Positions 52,923 through 62,288 are shown, counted from the stretch's first letter. The stretch: DNA of 64,000 nt from VXNE01 sp965261535 (GCA_965261535.1 OZ253469.1:3038001-3102000); one strand, 5' to 3'. Made by a program: numbers and translations. The notes: generated by a model not told the origin, from the letters alone.

Positions 52923-53906
52923 TCAAGGCTCGAGCGACCGAGCCACGCGGAACCCGATGGTGCCGGAGCCGGGGAGATCGGTCCTGACCCAGACCCGAGT
53001 ACGGCCGCGTGAGTTGTGCGGGCCGTTATACCAGGAACTGCCGCGCGCAACGCGCTTGTCGCAGTCGCCCCGCAGCCACGCGCTGCCATCCATTGGCGCG
53101 CCGTTATGGCGGTCGTTCCAACAGTCCTCTACCCACTCCCACACGTTGAAGTGCATGTCATACACGCCCCAGGCGTTGGGCGCGAACGAGCCGACCGGCG
53201 CGGTGGCCTCCCATCGATCGCCGCAATAGCGCCCACCACAATTGGCCCGACTGTCCCCGATCTCGTCTCCCCAACTGTACATCGTTGACGTCCCCGCCCG
53301 CTCCGCGTATTCCCACTCGGCCTCGCTCGGCAACCTGTACGCTTCACCCGTTTCCACTGAGAGCCACTTAACGTATTGCCGCACGTCATTCCAGTTCACG
53401 CACACCACTGGATGGGTGTCCGTTTGCTCGAATCCCGGACTCCGCCAATCCCCGCCCCTCCGCGACTTCCATTTCCACAACCAGCGCTCGTATGAAGAGC
53501 ACTGTTGGTTCGTCGAGTGCCCGGTCGCGGCGGCGAAACGGCTGAACTCGTCCCGAGTCACCTCGTACGCCGACAGCGCGAACGGGCGAGCGAACACGAC
53601 CTCGCGCGCCGACTCAGAAACGTCCCGACAATCCAAGCCCGCGACGCAACCCATACGGAACTGTCCCGCCGGGATCACCACCATCTCCGGGCCTTCTAGA
53701 CCTGATCGCAAAGGGTCCCGGAAGGTGCGCCTCGTAATTGCCTCGGACCTAGAGGCATGAGGTGGCGCTGTCTTGGGACCGGATGTCGTGTTCGCGGCCT
53801 CCACTTCTCCGTTTGTCGTTTCTCCGCAAGCGCCAACTACCACCGCGGCGGCCATCACTACGACCGGAACGAAAGCCAAGGCAGGGTTCTCTGTCCGCAT
53901 GAGCAA
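52923..53906 (-). CDS. SUMF1/formylglycine-generating-enzyme-like lipoprotein
   Basis: The 327-residue protein starts with a lipoprotein signal (hydrophobic VVVMAAAVVVGAC, lipobox Cys about 27), so it is probably anchored in the cell envelope. The rest is an FGE-sulfatase (SUMF1) domain: MVVIPAGQFRMGC, SAYEVTRDEFSRF, YRLPSEAEWEYAERAG, and the final WVRTDLPGSGTIGFRVAR. Most such lipoproteins are not formylglycine-generating enzymes but bind or modify unknown partners. A role in activating the cytoplasmic sulfatase at 37974 is unlikely because of the location. Confidence 0.82.
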   Translation of the reverse strand: MLMRTENPALAFVPVVVMAAAVVVGACGETTNGEVEAANTTSGPKTAPPHASRSEAITRRTFRDPLRSGLEGPEMVVIPAGQFRMGCVAGLDCRDVSESAREVVFARPFALSAYEVTRDEFSRFAAATGHSTNQQCSSYERWLWKWKSRRGGDWRSPGFEQTDTHPVVCVNWNDVRQYVKWLSVETGEAYRLPSEAEWEYAERAGTSTMYSWGDEIGDSRANCGGRYCGDRWEATAPVGSFAPNAWGVYDMHFNVWEWVEDCWNDRHNGAPMDGSAWLRGDCDKRVARGSSWYNGPHNSRGRTRVWVRTDLPGSGTIGFRVARSLEP

Positions 53907-54113
53907 TTTCGTCTAGCCAGAAGGGGGCTCCATCATCGGATCGGCATCGATCTCCGTCAACGGGCCGTTCCCGCGTGGAAGGGAGACCCCGGGTTGCGTC
54001 CTGTGTGAGACCGGAATCCATCTTGGGACGGAGGTGGTGTCCTTGCGCGGGGCGCGATCCCGTGATCAGAATGCCCGTCCGGCTTGAAGCCCGCAGCACA
54101 AGGAACAATCACG

Positions 54114-55010
54114 ATGTCGACGAACCCCGAACTCCTCAAGGTGGATGTCCGCGAGGGCGTCCGCACGATTACGATTCACCACAAGCATCCTGCCTGCATC
54201 CTGACAACCGATCTGTCCCGCGAGCTGGCGATAGCCGTCGACGAGGCGGAGTCGGATGAGGCAACGCGCGTCGTCGTGTTTCGGTCCGCCGATCCGGACT
54301 TCTTTATCGCCCATTTTGACGTGAGCCGGATTCTGACGTGGGTGGATCTGGATACCAGCTCCGATAAGCACCCTTTGAACGACGACCGCATGCAAGCCAT
54401 CCGGGAGGGCGCCTCGCGTCAGGAGTTTCTGCCGAGCAGCGCGGAGAAGCTTCGCAGGAGTTCGAAGGTGAGTATCGCGGAGATCGCCGGGCGTGCGGGT
54501 GGTGGCGGCAACGAATTCTGCAGCGGCTGCGACATGCGCTTCGGACTCGCGGGCAAAACGAAGTTCAATCAGATGGAGGTCCCGCTCGGAATCCTTCCGG
54601 GGGGAAACGGGACGGTGAACCTGCCCAAGCTGATCGGCCGCAACCGCGCGCTCGAGATGATCCTGGGGGGTGTGGACATCGACGCGGAGACGGCGGAGCG
54701 CTGGGGCTACCTGAACCGCGTCCTTCCGTCGAAGGAGGCCCTGTCGGCCCACGTCGACGCGCTCGCCCATCGCATCGCGAGCTTCCCGACGGTCGCGGTG
54801 GCGGCGGCCAAGCAGTGCGTGTCGAATTCGCTCGCCATGTCCCAGGACGACGCGCTCAACCATGAACTTCTGCTCTTCGCGGAGACGCTCAAGGACCCCG
54901 CGTCCAAGAAGCTCATGACCGCCTTCCTCACGGAGCGGGGCGGACAGACGCGCGCGGGAGAGCTCAGGGTCGGAGAGCTGGCACCGTATCTTCCTTTCTC
55001 AAGCCTGTGA
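54114..55010 (+). CDS. Enoyl-CoA hydratase/isomerase-family protein
   Basis: The 298-residue protein has the crotonase core: SIAEIAGRAGGGGNEF supplies the oxyanion-hole glycine, and MEVPLGILPGGNG the segment with the catalytic acid. The start VDVREGVRTITIHH is the usual first strand. ATG 54114 follows AAGGAA. The gene lies just before the second MaoC-like hydratase on the same strand, with 124 bases between, so both may process CoA esters of one pathway. Confidence 0.82.
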   Translation: MSTNPELLKVDVREGVRTITIHHKHPACILTTDLSRELAIAVDEAESDEATRVVVFRSADPDFFIAHFDVSRILTWVDLDTSSDKHPLNDDRMQAIREGASRQEFLPSSAEKLRRSSKVSIAEIAGRAGGGGNEFCSGCDMRFGLAGKTKFNQMEVPLGILPGGNGTVNLPKLIGRNRALEMILGGVDIDAETAERWGYLNRVLPSKEALSAHVDALAHRIASFPTVAVAAAKQCVSNSLAMSQDDALNHELLLFAETLKDPASKKLMTAFLTERGGQTRAGELRVGELAPYLPFSSL

Positions 55011-55134
55011 GGCGCGTTTCCAGTCCGGGCTGGCACGGAATCGACGACCGGTTCCACGTCGTGGTGGAAATGGATTGGCACTTTGGCCGGCATGGTGACT
55101 ATATAATCGATCAATTCACCGAAGGAGGAAGGAC

Positions 55135-56220
55135 ATGGCCGACCAGGCGCCCATCACGAACATAGAGGAGTTCGAAGAGGAGTACCGGAAGGGCGCGGGC
55201 GTGATGTTGCCCGGTCGCGCGGCGAAGCAAGCGAGCCTCGACAACATTCGGCGTGCCGGCGATGGCATCGGCGACTGCAACCCGTTGTGGCGCGATGAGC
55301 AACACGCGGCCAAGAGCCGCTTCGGCATGATCACGGCGATGCCCTCGTTCGTCTACAGCACGAGCCTCGGCGTCGGCGCGGCCATCCAGGGGAATATCCA
55401 TCCCGCACGCACCCGGGATTTCGCCATGAACTATGCGGGCGGCGAGCTGGAGATCTACCGGCCGATCTGGCTCGGGGACACGATCACTTGCCAGGAGCAG
55501 GTGGGTCCGGTCGTTCGCAAGGAGAGTGGACGGATCGGTCCGTTCTGCATCTGCACGGGCCTGGTGTCGTACTTCAATCAGCGCCACGAGCTCGTGGCCA
55601 CCAAGCGAACGCTTATGGCGCGCTACATGATTCTCGGCGGCGGCGACCAGACCATCACCTACGACCGCGAGAACAAGTCCGGCGTCGAAGAGGAGCCGGC
55701 GGATGCCCTTGTCTGGGAAGTCGAAAGACGCGGCGCCGAGCCCCGCTACTGGGAGGACGTCGCCGAGGGTGATGCGATGCCGCCATTGAAGAAAGGCACT
55801 TACGGCGTGACCGAGCTTTTCCTGTTCACGCACGGTGTACTTGGCACCCGTCGCTCTACTCGCGCAGCGCTGGAGGCCGCGGGGTCGAAGGATCTGGGCG
55901 GCGGCGGCCGCTTCGATGCCGAGCATGCCAAGAAGAAGCGCAGCATGCCGGGACAGTTCGACTTCGGACCCCAGAGGGTGTGCTGGCTGGTGCAGATGTG
56001 CACGGACTGGATGGGAGACGACGGCACGTTGAAGAAGCTCGTGACCCAGGTTCGCCATCCCAACGTGGTCGGCGACACCAACACGGTCTACGGGAGCGTC
56101 GCGCGCAAGTATGTCCAGGGTGATGAGCACTTTGTGGATCTCGACGTGCGCAACGAGAATCAGTCGGGTACCGCCAGCGCCTTTGCGCGGGCAACCGTCG
56201 CGCTGCCATCGAGGGCCTGA
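55135..56220 (+). CDS. MaoC-like hydratase/dehydratase (double hot-dog), paralogue 2
   Basis: The 361-residue protein aligns end to end with the product of 48128 (both have YRKG near residue 17, GIGD-NPLWRDE, and MPGQFDFGPQRVCWL). It starts 6 bases after GAAGGAGGAAG. The C-terminus (VALPSRA) is intact. The minus-strand HicA-like frame reads back into its last 365 bases, which is unlikely to be genuine. The enoyl-CoA hydratase upstream suggests a shared pathway. Confidence 0.82.
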   Translation: MADQAPITNIEEFEEEYRKGAGVMLPGRAAKQASLDNIRRAGDGIGDCNPLWRDEQHAAKSRFGMITAMPSFVYSTSLGVGAAIQGNIHPARTRDFAMNYAGGELEIYRPIWLGDTITCQEQVGPVVRKESGRIGPFCICTGLVSYFNQRHELVATKRTLMARYMILGGGDQTITYDRENKSGVEEEPADALVWEVERRGAEPRYWEDVAEGDAMPPLKKGTYGVTELFLFTHGVLGTRRSTRAALEAAGSKDLGGGGRFDAEHAKKKRSMPGQFDFGPQRVCWLVQMCTDWMGDDGTLKKLVTQVRHPNVVGDTNTVYGSVARKYVQGDEHFVDLDVRNENQSGTASAFARATVALPSRA

Positions 56221-56482
56221 CGCGCTTTAGCCGGGTCTGGTCGACGAAGAAAACCGGGCGAAGCTCCGCTTCGGCAACGTAGCGGAGCTCCTGCCTGTAG
56301 ATTGCGCGGACGGTACCGCTTGCCAGGTGTTTGTGAAGCGGTACGATCAATACCTGCGTCTCGCCGGAAGGGAGATTCCTGACGAGCTTCGGGTGACTGC
56401 CTCGGGCAGATGCTACTGCTAAGCCAAACCTGCCGAGAGAACGTAGAACCTCGCGGGAGCCAAGCCGCCTCAGCCGCGTCAA
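55856..56482 (-). CDS. hicA: HicA-like toxin, apparently lacking its own stop codon
   Basis: The frame starts at TTG 56482, overlapping the hicB stop (TTGA), and its first 85 residues are HicA-like: SREVLRSLGRFGLAVASARG-SHPKL with the conserved His of the dsRNA-binding fold, then VPLHKHLASGTVRAIYRQEL. HicA toxins are normally 60-85 residues. Here the frame stays open to 55856, antisense to the end of the MaoC-like gene, giving 208 residues with an unrelated Arg/Ser/Cys-rich tail. A lost stop codon is likely. HicA is an mRNA interferase inhibited by HicB. Confidence 0.55.
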   Translation of the reverse strand: MTRLRRLGSREVLRSLGRFGLAVASARGSHPKLVRNLPSGETQVLIVPLHKHLASGTVRAIYRQELRYVAEAELRPVFFVDQTRLKRVRPSMAARRLPAQRRWRYPTDSRCARRDPQSAHHPGHTCARRSRRPCWCRRPRWDGEPGSRASSTCRRLPSSPCTSAPASTPSGVRSRTVPACCASSWHARHRSGRRRPDPSTPRPPALRE

Positions 56483-56724
56483 GGTCCGAGTGCCGAGGTC
56501 TCGAAGCTCACCATCAGAGTTGGTGTCGGCGACAGACCGAGCCGCCCCATGTCTTCGCCGTCAACGTAGAGTGCCAGCGCTTCGCGAAGATGCGCGAGCG
56601 TCTCGTCCAGCGACCGGCCTTGCGTGACTACCGCGACCTCGAGACATTCGGCAACGTATGGTCCTTCGCTCTCGAACACCACCGCGTGGATGGACGTTCG
56701 CTCGGCTGGTCCCTCGATGCTCAC
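56479..56724 (-). CDS. hicB: HicB-like antitoxin
   Basis: The 81-residue protein reads HAVVFESEGPYVAECLEVAV, then TQGRSLDETLAHLREALALY, the partial RNase H fold and helix of HicB antitoxins. No C-terminal DNA-binding domain is present. GTG 56724 follows CAGGAG by 5 bases and overlaps the stop of the glycosyltransferase/kinase gene (ATGTGA), so it is translationally coupled to the LPS operon. It would neutralise the HicA-like product that follows. Confidence 0.75.
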   Translation of the reverse strand: MSIEGPAERTSIHAVVFESEGPYVAECLEVAVVTQGRSLDETLAHLREALALYVDGEDMGRLGLSPTPTLMVSFETSALGP

Positions 56725-59357
56725 ATCTGCTCCTGCACGGCGAGCGCCGGCTTCTCGTGCGTGCCGACAACCTGCCTTGTCTGGTTCTCCGCCAGCAATC
56801 GGTCGGTTCTGCGGCGGACGCGGCGCAGGAAGGCGGCGTCTTCCCGCAGCACGCTGCGGAGTGGCCGCCCCGTGTAGCGCGCGAGAAACCGCAGGTAGTC
56901 GTTGCGGGGGAGGCCAAGGTGGGCGGTTGAAAACATGAGCGCAGCCAGATCGCGCAATACCCACCGGCGCGGAACGCGTTGACGGATTTGCGCGCGGTGC
57001 AGGTCTATGACGGCGAGATCCACGTTGCCCCGCGAGAGTGCGGCGGTATTTGCCCAGATGTGGCAGATGTAGAAGTCGCGATGGTTGACGCCCGCCCCGT
57101 GCAGGGAACGCGCGAGGTCGGCGACCGCGTAGACCAGACGCCGTCGCAATGCGGGCGCCGGCGGGTCGGTGGGCCATGCGTCGGTGACGTCTTCCAGGCT
57201 GACATAGTCATCGAGAGCATCGCAGACCACGAACGACCGCGCGCGCGCCGGATTCAGGCCGCGCCGGCCGAACGCGGCGACGCGGGGGGCCTTGATGCCG
57301 CGCGCCTCGAGATATCGGCACGCCGCGTATTCGTTTCGCGCACCCATCACCGGCGACTTGAGGTTGCACAGTTCTTTCAGGATTTCGGCCCATCCGACGG
57401 CATCGTGCACCTTGGCGAAGTACGCGGCGCCGCCCTCGACGAAACGTACCGTGCGCCGATTCTTGACGAGGCGGTATGTCTGGCCTTGCAGACCGCGCAC
57501 AACCTCGAACGGGTCCCGGCCGGCCCAGGCGGCGCCCATGTCATCCCGCAGATAGAGATCGGGCACGCGACCGCGCCCATTGCCCGATGGGGGCAACCGC
57601 CCAAGCGGGGTTGCCGGTTCAGGATCGCCCGCAGATACAGATCGAACACGCGTGTCCACGTGCTGCCTGATGAGCTCAACCACCGAAGCGGGGTCGCCGT
57701 TGCGTGCGTGCTCGTCGATTGAAGGTACGACGTCGTAGTAGTCGGCGTAGTCCTCGCGCTGGCGGGGACTGGCCGTCAACACCTTCGTCGTGCCGTCGAA
57801 AACCGCCCGTTCCGAAGCGAGCATTTGCCTGGCGCCCGCGGCGCTGCCCAGGGGGAAAACATCGCGCAACCGGATGGGCTGGGCAACTCCGAGGTGTGCG
57901 CGCAGGCGGTCGATTTCCCGCTGCGCGCACGGCTCCGTGACGATGTAGAGATCGAGCCCGGGCATCTTGTTGAAACCGACGACGCAGTGGGCCGGGTTTT
58001 GCTGCAAATGGCGCAGGACCCAGCGCTCGAAACGTTCGATTCTGTTGTAGTCGGTCGTGGAGTCAACGGGCGCGACGATCACCTCGAAGCCGTCGGGCGG
58101 GTCGTCTTGCGTCATGGCGTATATGCGCGCGTGGTAGCCGGCCGCGCGGCAAGCATCGGCTATTCGCATGCAATCGCGCGATACCGGGTCGCTCGCGTCG
58201 AAGCGATGCAGACAGAAGGCGACGACGGGAAGCGTTTCGCCTCGACCGAAGCTCTCGATCAGGTCGCACGCGGTTCTCGTGCCGCCGGCAAGTGCCCCGC
58301 TGGCGGCGTAGCGTCGGCCGTTTTCGCGCCACTTCTCCCGCTTCCGTGAGGTCAGTATCTGTGCCAAGTCGCTGTTGAAACGGACCTGGTCAAAGGGCGA
58401 TGGAGACACGAGGCCGGCGTTCGCTTTCGATATGTGTTCTGCGTGGCCGCAAACATTCGTTGCCAGGACCGGCAACCCCGCACCGATTGCCTCGAGAATG
58501 ACGATGCCTCCGGCTTCGTCGTATGCCGGCAATGCCAGGGCGTCGGCGCCGTGAAGGAATCGAGGCGCGTCGTGGCGCCCCCCGAGGAAACGAACCCTGT
58601 CGCTGATCCTCAGGCGCGCGGAGAGTCGCTCGAAACGACGTCGTTTGTCCTCGCCCAGGATGAACAGGTGCGTGCGTCTACCGAGCGCGTCCGGCAATGC
58701 CGCTACGGCGAGCAACAAACGATCCAGACCTTTCTTGATGAAACCCGATCCGACAAACAATAGCGCGAGGTCGCCTTCGGAGAGTTCAAACTCGTTGCGT
58801 AGCCAGCGCCGGGCGTCGAAATCCTCGGAAATGGTTGTCTGTTCAACATCCAGATCTGGCGTCAACGCGAAGAAGCGTGTCTCCACCGTCCCGTAGTAAT
58901 GCTGAAATGCGGCTTTTTGCGCGGGCGCGATGGTAAGGATCTTGACCTGCCGGTCGTCGCCGAACACCGCCCGCTCGAATTCGGCGAAATGCCGATATCG
59001 GGGCAGGAGTTGGCAAGCCCATGGACGCTGGGTTTGCGTTTTCTCTTCGAAACAGGAGTCGCCAGCGAAGTACACGTCCAACCCGGGCATCTTGTTGAAA
59101 CCGACGACCAGATCCACCTCGCGCCGTTTCAGGTCGTCTTCCACCCACTGCGCAAACCGGCGATTGCGCGCGGGATTGGTCATCCCTTTCACGGGTACGG
59201 TCACCATTTCGATGGATTCCGGCGCGGGCGAGTCCCATCGGCGTGCGTACGCCCGCACGCTGTGGCCGCGCCGCGCGCAGGCCGTCGCGATCTTCATGAA
59301 GTCGCGGGAAAGCCCGCCGTGCGGAAAGACCCGGAAGATGCAGAACGCGAGCTTCAC
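56721..59357 (-). CDS. LPS core glycosyltransferase / WaaP-type heptose kinase fusion
   Basis: The 878-residue protein has three parts. Residues 1-375 are a full-length WaaG-like GT-B transferase (KLAFCIFRVFPHGGLSRDF, VGSGFIKKGLDRLL, GGIVILEAIGAGLPVLA). Residues about 378-560 repeat only the N-terminal half (VVGFNKMPGLD occurs near 86 and again near 457). Residues about 605-878 are a WaaP/InaA-like kinase (NHRDFYICHIW near 758, with the catalytic Asp, and DLHRAQIR). In E. coli WaaG and WaaP are separate enzymes that add the first glucose and phosphorylate heptose I. GTG 59357 overlaps the waaC stop (GTGA). Confidence 0.78.
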   Translation of the reverse strand: MKLAFCIFRVFPHGGLSRDFMKIATACARRGHSVRAYARRWDSPAPESIEMVTVPVKGMTNPARNRRFAQWVEDDLKRREVDLVVGFNKMPGLDVYFAGDSCFEEKTQTQRPWACQLLPRYRHFAEFERAVFGDDRQVKILTIAPAQKAAFQHYYGTVETRFFALTPDLDVEQTTISEDFDARRWLRNEFELSEGDLALLFVGSGFIKKGLDRLLLAVAALPDALGRRTHLFILGEDKRRRFERLSARLRISDRVRFLGGRHDAPRFLHGADALALPAYDEAGGIVILEAIGAGLPVLATNVCGHAEHISKANAGLVSPSPFDQVRFNSDLAQILTSRKREKWRENGRRYAASGALAGGTRTACDLIESFGRGETLPVVAFCLHRFDASDPVSRDCMRIADACRAAGYHARIYAMTQDDPPDGFEVIVAPVDSTTDYNRIERFERWVLRHLQQNPAHCVVGFNKMPGLDLYIVTEPCAQREIDRLRAHLGVAQPIRLRDVFPLGSAAGARQMLASERAVFDGTTKVLTASPRQREDYADYYDVVPSIDEHARNGDPASVVELIRQHVDTRVRSVSAGDPEPATPLGRLPPSGNGRGRVPDLYLRDDMGAAWAGRDPFEVVRGLQGQTYRLVKNRRTVRFVEGGAAYFAKVHDAVGWAEILKELCNLKSPVMGARNEYAACRYLEARGIKAPRVAAFGRRGLNPARARSFVVCDALDDYVSLEDVTDAWPTDPPAPALRRRLVYAVADLARSLHGAGVNHRDFYICHIWANTAALSRGNVDLAVIDLHRAQIRQRVPRRWVLRDLAALMFSTAHLGLPRNDYLRFLARYTGRPLRSVLREDAAFLRRVRRRTDRLLAENQTRQVVGTHEKPALAVQEQM

Positions 59358-60367
59358 GCAAGCAACTCCGCGACTTGCGTCCAGACGCGGTCCGGATTGA
59401 GGCGCGCGAAACAGGCGGGCTCCACGGTTTCTCCGCGCCAGGTCAACGCTTCGCCTCGATACTGGCAGCGCCGCGAGAGGCACGGCGCACATTCGATGTC
59501 GCCTTGAATGTTCCGGGCGCGGCTGCCGACGCATCCCGTCAGCGTCGCGTCCGTTGGTCCAAACAACCCCACCGTGGGGCGGCCCAGCGCCGCGCCGAGG
59601 TGCGACAATCCGGTGTCGACACCGACGATGGCGCTGGCGCGGGCCAGCAGGTCGACCACCGCATCGAGCGGCATCGACCCCACGGCGCGGGCTCCTTCGA
59701 CGTGGCTGGCGACGGTTTGGGCCCGCCGCCGCTCCGCCTCGGACAGCCACGGCAAGAGCGGCGTCAGTCCGGCTTGCATTGCGCGCTCGGCGATGTGGGT
59801 CCAGAACGCTTCCGGCCAATGTTTGGATTCCCAGGTGGTGCCGTGAAGGAGCACGCAGTAACGTTCGGTCTCCTTCTGGATGTCGAGTCCGAATGCTGGC
59901 TCTTCCGACGGCAGGTCGTAACCCATCGCGTCCGCGAACAGGCGGCGCACGCGTTCCACGGCGTGGGAGTTTCTGGCGACGGCCGCGCGGCGGGTATAGA
60001 ACAGTGCGGCGGCGGGTTCGCGCGCGCTGGTTCGGTCGAATCCGGCGCGAACGCGTCCTCGGGACCCGAATGCGACCAGGGCGCTCTTGATCAGGCCCTG
60101 GGCATCGATGACGAGATCGTAGCGTTCGCGGCGAAGGGCTCGCCCGAACGTGCGGATTTCGCTTACGCGCCGCTCGCCCGGCTTTCGCCATCGGCGCAGG
60201 GCCGTCGGAATCACGCGGCGGACGCTGCGATGCAACGCCGGCACTGCCGCAAAGCTCTCCTCCGCCACCCAGTCGAAGGTCGCTCCGCGGCGCGCGGCGT
60301 CTTCCACCGCAGGTAGCGTGTGCACGATGTCGCCGAGCGACGAAAGCTTTACGAGGAGGACATGCAC
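59354..60367 (-). CDS. waaC: LPS heptosyltransferase I
   Basis: The 337-residue protein begins VHVLLVKLSSLGDIVHTLPAV, the GT9 family start, and has GVDTGLSHLGAALGRPTVGLFGPTDA, the ADP-heptose-binding region. It adds the first heptose to Kdo2-lipid A. A Cys-rich C-terminal segment (CAPCLSRRCQYRG) is like those of heptosyltransferases. GTG 60367 overlaps the end of the waaF gene by 19 bases. The downstream gene overlaps by 4. The waaC/waaF assignment is by order and similarity; they could be swapped. Confidence 0.82.
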   Translation of the reverse strand: MHVLLVKLSSLGDIVHTLPAVEDAARRGATFDWVAEESFAAVPALHRSVRRVIPTALRRWRKPGERRVSEIRTFGRALRRERYDLVIDAQGLIKSALVAFGSRGRVRAGFDRTSAREPAAALFYTRRAAVARNSHAVERVRRLFADAMGYDLPSEEPAFGLDIQKETERYCVLLHGTTWESKHWPEAFWTHIAERAMQAGLTPLLPWLSEAERRRAQTVASHVEGARAVGSMPLDAVVDLLARASAIVGVDTGLSHLGAALGRPTVGLFGPTDATLTGCVGSRARNIQGDIECAPCLSRRCQYRGEALTWRGETVEPACFARLNPDRVWTQVAELLA

Positions 60368-61350
60368 GGCTCGATAGCCTTGATCACGCGTGCCGGGGCA
60401 AGGTCCACCAGGCACTTGTAGTGGTCGAAGCGACAGGTCGGTTTGAAACACGGACTGCATGGCTGGGGTTCGCGTAGCGCGATCGCATCGGCGGCGAGGG
60501 GCGGCGTGAAGTCCGGAGAAGTTGACCCGAACAGCGCGACGACGCGACGCCCGAGAGCCGCGGCGACATGCATCAGGCCGGAGTCGTTGGCGACGACGCA
60601 GTCGGCGCCAGACAGGAGATCGATGGCGTTTGCCAGGTCCGTGCGTCCGGCCAGGTTGATCGCTTCGGGAATTCGGCTGGCGATGGCATCGCACGCGGCC
60701 ACTTCCATTTCGGTGCCGAACAGCCATACCGATGCGCCGTGCTTCGCGCAATATGCGGCGACCTCGGCGAAATGCTCCACCGGCCAGCGCTTGGCGGGGC
60801 CGAACTCCGCCCCGGGACACAGCGCAACGATGTTGTCCGCTTCGGGGAGGTCCAGCGCCCTTCGTTGCTTGTCGAGGTTCGCCGGATCGGCGGTCAGGCG
60901 AGGTCGCCGGTACTCCCCTCCGCTCAGTGCGACGAACCGCTGCACCAACGTCGGTTGGCGTTGCGGGTCCAGGCGTCGCATGTCGTTCAGCAGCCCATAG
61001 CGGTGTTCGCCGCGAAAGCCGGTGCGTTTCGGTATGCGGGCGAACCACGGGACGAAGGCGGATTTGAGCGTATTCGGCAGGACGATGGCCTGATCGAAGC
61101 ATTCCTCACTCAACGTGCGCGCCACGCGGCGGCGTTCGCCCAGCGCGAGTTCGCCATGTCCGGTATTCAGCTCGTGCACGGCGGCGACGCTGGGCATCCG
61201 CTTCGCGACCGGCACCGTTGCCGCGGGTGCCAGCATGTGTACAGCCGCACCGGACTCGCGCAAGTTCGCGGCCGCGGCTTCGGCCATCACCATATCGCCG
61301 ACCCAGGCTGGCCCGACAACGAGGACTTTCCTTGCGCCGTTGGCCCTCAC
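60349..61350 (-). CDS. waaF: LPS heptosyltransferase II
   Basis: The 333-residue GT9 protein starts RKVLVVGPAWVGDMVMAEA, typical of WaaF, and has VANDSGLMHVAAALGRRVVALFGSTSP and PCFKPTCRFDHYKCL at the C-terminus. It adds heptose II to heptose I. The GTG at 61350 shares one base with the ilvE stop (TAGTG), a coupled start. Other long frames upstream in this frame are chance readings of ilvE. Confidence 0.85.
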   Translation of the reverse strand: MRANGARKVLVVGPAWVGDMVMAEAAAANLRESGAAVHMLAPAATVPVAKRMPSVAAVHELNTGHGELALGERRRVARTLSEECFDQAIVLPNTLKSAFVPWFARIPKRTGFRGEHRYGLLNDMRRLDPQRQPTLVQRFVALSGGEYRRPRLTADPANLDKQRRALDLPEADNIVALCPGAEFGPAKRWPVEHFAEVAAYCAKHGASVWLFGTEMEVAACDAIASRIPEAINLAGRTDLANAIDLLSGADCVVANDSGLMHVAAALGRRVVALFGSTSPDFTPPLAADAIALREPQPCSPCFKPTCRFDHYKCLVDLAPARVIKAIEPCMSSS

Positions 61351-62288
61351 TACATGGCCCGGGTATGCCACTCCGCATGCGCGTGGCGGCGGCCCCTCAC
61401 CTGGTCGAAGTACAGGGATTGCAGCTTGTCGGTGATCGGCCCCCTGCGACTGTTGCCGATGGACCGACCATCGAGTTCGCGAATCGGCAATACCTCGGCG
61501 GCGGTCCCGGTGAAGAACGCTTCGTCCGCGATATAGATCTCGTCGCGCGTAATCCGGCGCTCGATCACCTTGATATCCAGTTCTCTGGCGAACGTCAGGA
61601 TCGTGTCCCGCGTGATGCCGGGCAGGCAGGACGTCAGTTCCGGCGTGTGTATGACGCCGCGCTGGACGACGAAGAGGTTCTCCCCGCTGCCTTCCGCGGC
61701 GTAACCCTCGTTGTCGAGCAGTAGGGCCTCGTCGCAGCCGCTGTCGAGCGCCTCGCGCAGCGCGAGGATCGAGTTGATGTAGTTGCCGTTCGCCTTCGCC
61801 TTGCACATGGTGATGTTCACATGGTGGCGCGTATAGGAAGACGTCCGCACGCGAATGCCCCGCTCGCGCGACTCGGGGTCCATGTAGTCGGGCCACGGCC
61901 AGCAGGCGATGGCGACGTTCACCGACAGCGATTCGGCGCGCAGGCCCATCGCTTCGGAGCCGAGGTACACGATCGGGCGCAGGTATCCCTCTGAAAGGTC
62001 GTTGGCGGCGAATACTTCGCATTGCGCGGCATTCAATTCGTCGCGGGTATACGGAATGTCGATATTCAGGATGTGCGCCGAGTCGAACAACCGGTCGGTG
62101 TGGTCGCGCAGGCGGAAGACATGCGGACCGTTCGGCGTCGCGTACCCACGCACGCCTTCAAAGACGCCAAGTCCGTAGTGCAACGTATGCGTAAGCACGT
62201 GCACCCGCGCATCGCGCCATGCGACGATTTCGCCGTTCATCCAGATGAAGCCGTTGCGATCAGCGAATGATGTGTCTTCAGCAACCAC
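61350..62288 (-). CDS. ilvE: Branched-chain amino acid aminotransferase
   Basis: The 312-residue protein matches the length of E. coli IlvE and reads FADRNGFIWMNGEIVAW, VFEGVRGYATPNGPHVFRL, CKAKANGNYINSILA (with the PLP lysine), and GSGENLFVVQ. GTG 62288 is chosen since AGGA lies upstream and the family starts just before SFADR; the upstream in-frame ATG at 62366 adds unrelated sequence. It transaminates Leu, Ile and Val. Its place at the head of an LPS operon is seen in some gammaproteobacteria. Confidence 0.9.
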   Translation of the reverse strand: MVAEDTSFADRNGFIWMNGEIVAWRDARVHVLTHTLHYGLGVFEGVRGYATPNGPHVFRLRDHTDRLFDSAHILNIDIPYTRDELNAAQCEVFAANDLSEGYLRPIVYLGSEAMGLRAESLSVNVAIACWPWPDYMDPESRERGIRVRTSSYTRHHVNITMCKAKANGNYINSILALREALDSGCDEALLLDNEGYAAEGSGENLFVVQRGVIHTPELTSCLPGITRDTILTFARELDIKVIERRITRDEIYIADEAFFTGTAAEVLPIRELDGRSIGNSRRGPITDKLQSLYFDQVRGRRHAHAEWHTRAM

